Part shown: one piece after another, positions 63,709 to 64,000 of the stretch
Numbering within the stretch: position 1 is the first letter of the stretch
Layout of the letters: the number at the start of each line of letters is the position of its first letter
Assembly: GCA_029959085.1 (NCBI GenBank)
Contig: JARWIR010000038.1
Coordinates: 5,836,915-5,900,914 of the forward strand
DNA length: 64,000 bases
Reading direction: 5' to 3'
Source: Nemophila menziesii
Taxonomy: Eukaryota; Streptophyta; Magnoliopsida; Boraginales; Hydrophyllaceae
The notes under the pieces: generated by a model
What the model saw: the letters and a program-made list of their open reading frames with translations, nothing else
Database searches by the model: none
What the model was told of the DNA's origin: nothing
Program-made: the position numbers and the translations under genes

Positions 63709-64000
63709 ATGGTGGTGAAGAAGAGGCTGGATTATGGATTCCAAATTGATCGAATCCCTGTAATTCCTAGAGCTCCAAGATCTGTGAGAGTACGTATTTT
63801 CTATATTATCTTATATTTATAAATCCAAATTATTTTATATTAATTAATAAATTTATTTATTTTTATCCTTTAGAGAAGAGGATCACGCAAAAAATTGGTA
63901 GAGGATAGTCAAATCTGTGCATTTGAATTATTAGCAGCAGTAGCTGGAAAATTATTACTAGAGAGCGAAAGCTCTACTTCTAGTAATGCACAAGAAGGAA
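63709..64000 (+). CDS. TRFL/TRP-type telomere repeat-binding protein, N-terminal exons (partial)
   Basis: Exon 1 (63709-63789) encodes MVVKKRLDYGFQIDRIPVIP followed by RAPRSVR. The intron 63790-63873 has GTACGT and TTTAG borders. Exon 2 starts at 63874 with RRGSRKKLVED and continues CAFELLAAVAGKLLLE to the window edge. This pattern is the conserved N-terminus of the plant TRF-like family, whose members bind double-stranded telomeric TTTAGGG repeats through a C-terminal Myb/telobox domain. That domain must lie beyond the window. The protein is expected in the nucleus at telomeres or acting as a transcription factor. The reading frame is clean across the splice, so it looks like a functional host gene. 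Confidence 0.85.

Overview
The window is plant nuclear DNA from a gene-poor, transposon-dense region, most likely of a eudicot. The evidence is AT-rich intergenic sequence, Ty3/Gypsy (Athila-like) LTR retrotransposons with a tRNA-Asp-type primer binding site, L1-type LINEs carrying an RNase H domain, hAT, Tourist-like and Mutator-like MITEs, and one host gene with plant-style introns at the right edge. Species cannot be fixed from sequence alone. No prokaryotic genes, CRISPR array, rRNA gene or tRNA gene was seen.

Region 1 (1-23410) is a head-to-tail array of minus-strand Athila-like elements that share their LTRs. Reading right to left it runs LTR4 (21912-23410), internal, LTR3 (15212-16718), internal, LTR2 (8856-10362), internal, LTR1 (2502-4008), then internal sequence out of the left edge. 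The two complete repeat units are 6,355 bp each and nearly identical, and a third is partial. They carry only a shortened gag ORF (385 codons, open in all three copies) and no protease, reverse transcriptase, RNase H or integrase core. The rightmost internal region is a different, more decayed member. It keeps the gag N-terminus and an integrase C-terminal tail, and has an extra ORF with its own TATA box. The window begins exactly on a HindIII site, so the array may continue to the left.

Region 2 (23411-36819) is a patchwork: degenerate LTRs, an RNase H pseudogene, a dead LINE with a lost catalytic aspartate, two 5'-truncated LINE tails with target-site duplications (one carrying a nested hAT MITE), further MITEs, and tiny poly(T) insertions flanked by short duplications. 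Region 3 (36835-43486) is a LINE with intact ORF1 and ORF2, whose stop and start codons overlap as ATGA, flanked by a perfect 15-bp target-site duplication. Region 4 (43502-59300) is dominated by solo LTRs nested in solo LTRs, many with 5-bp duplications, mixed with LINE fragments and gag relics. Region 5 (59300-62850) has little apart from a Mutator-like MITE that contains a 62-bp minisatellite. Region 6 (from about 62850) is the promoter, 5' leader and first two coding exons of a TRFL/TRP-type telomere repeat-binding protein, the only convincing host gene; it runs off the right edge.

The most unusual signal is a 46-bp inverted repeat (arms TGATGTCTC and GAGACATCA) that forms the first 46 bases of nearly every LTR of this superfamily in the window. 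Its length is constant although the loop sequence diverges. One copy stands alone, outside any LTR, at 59058-59103.
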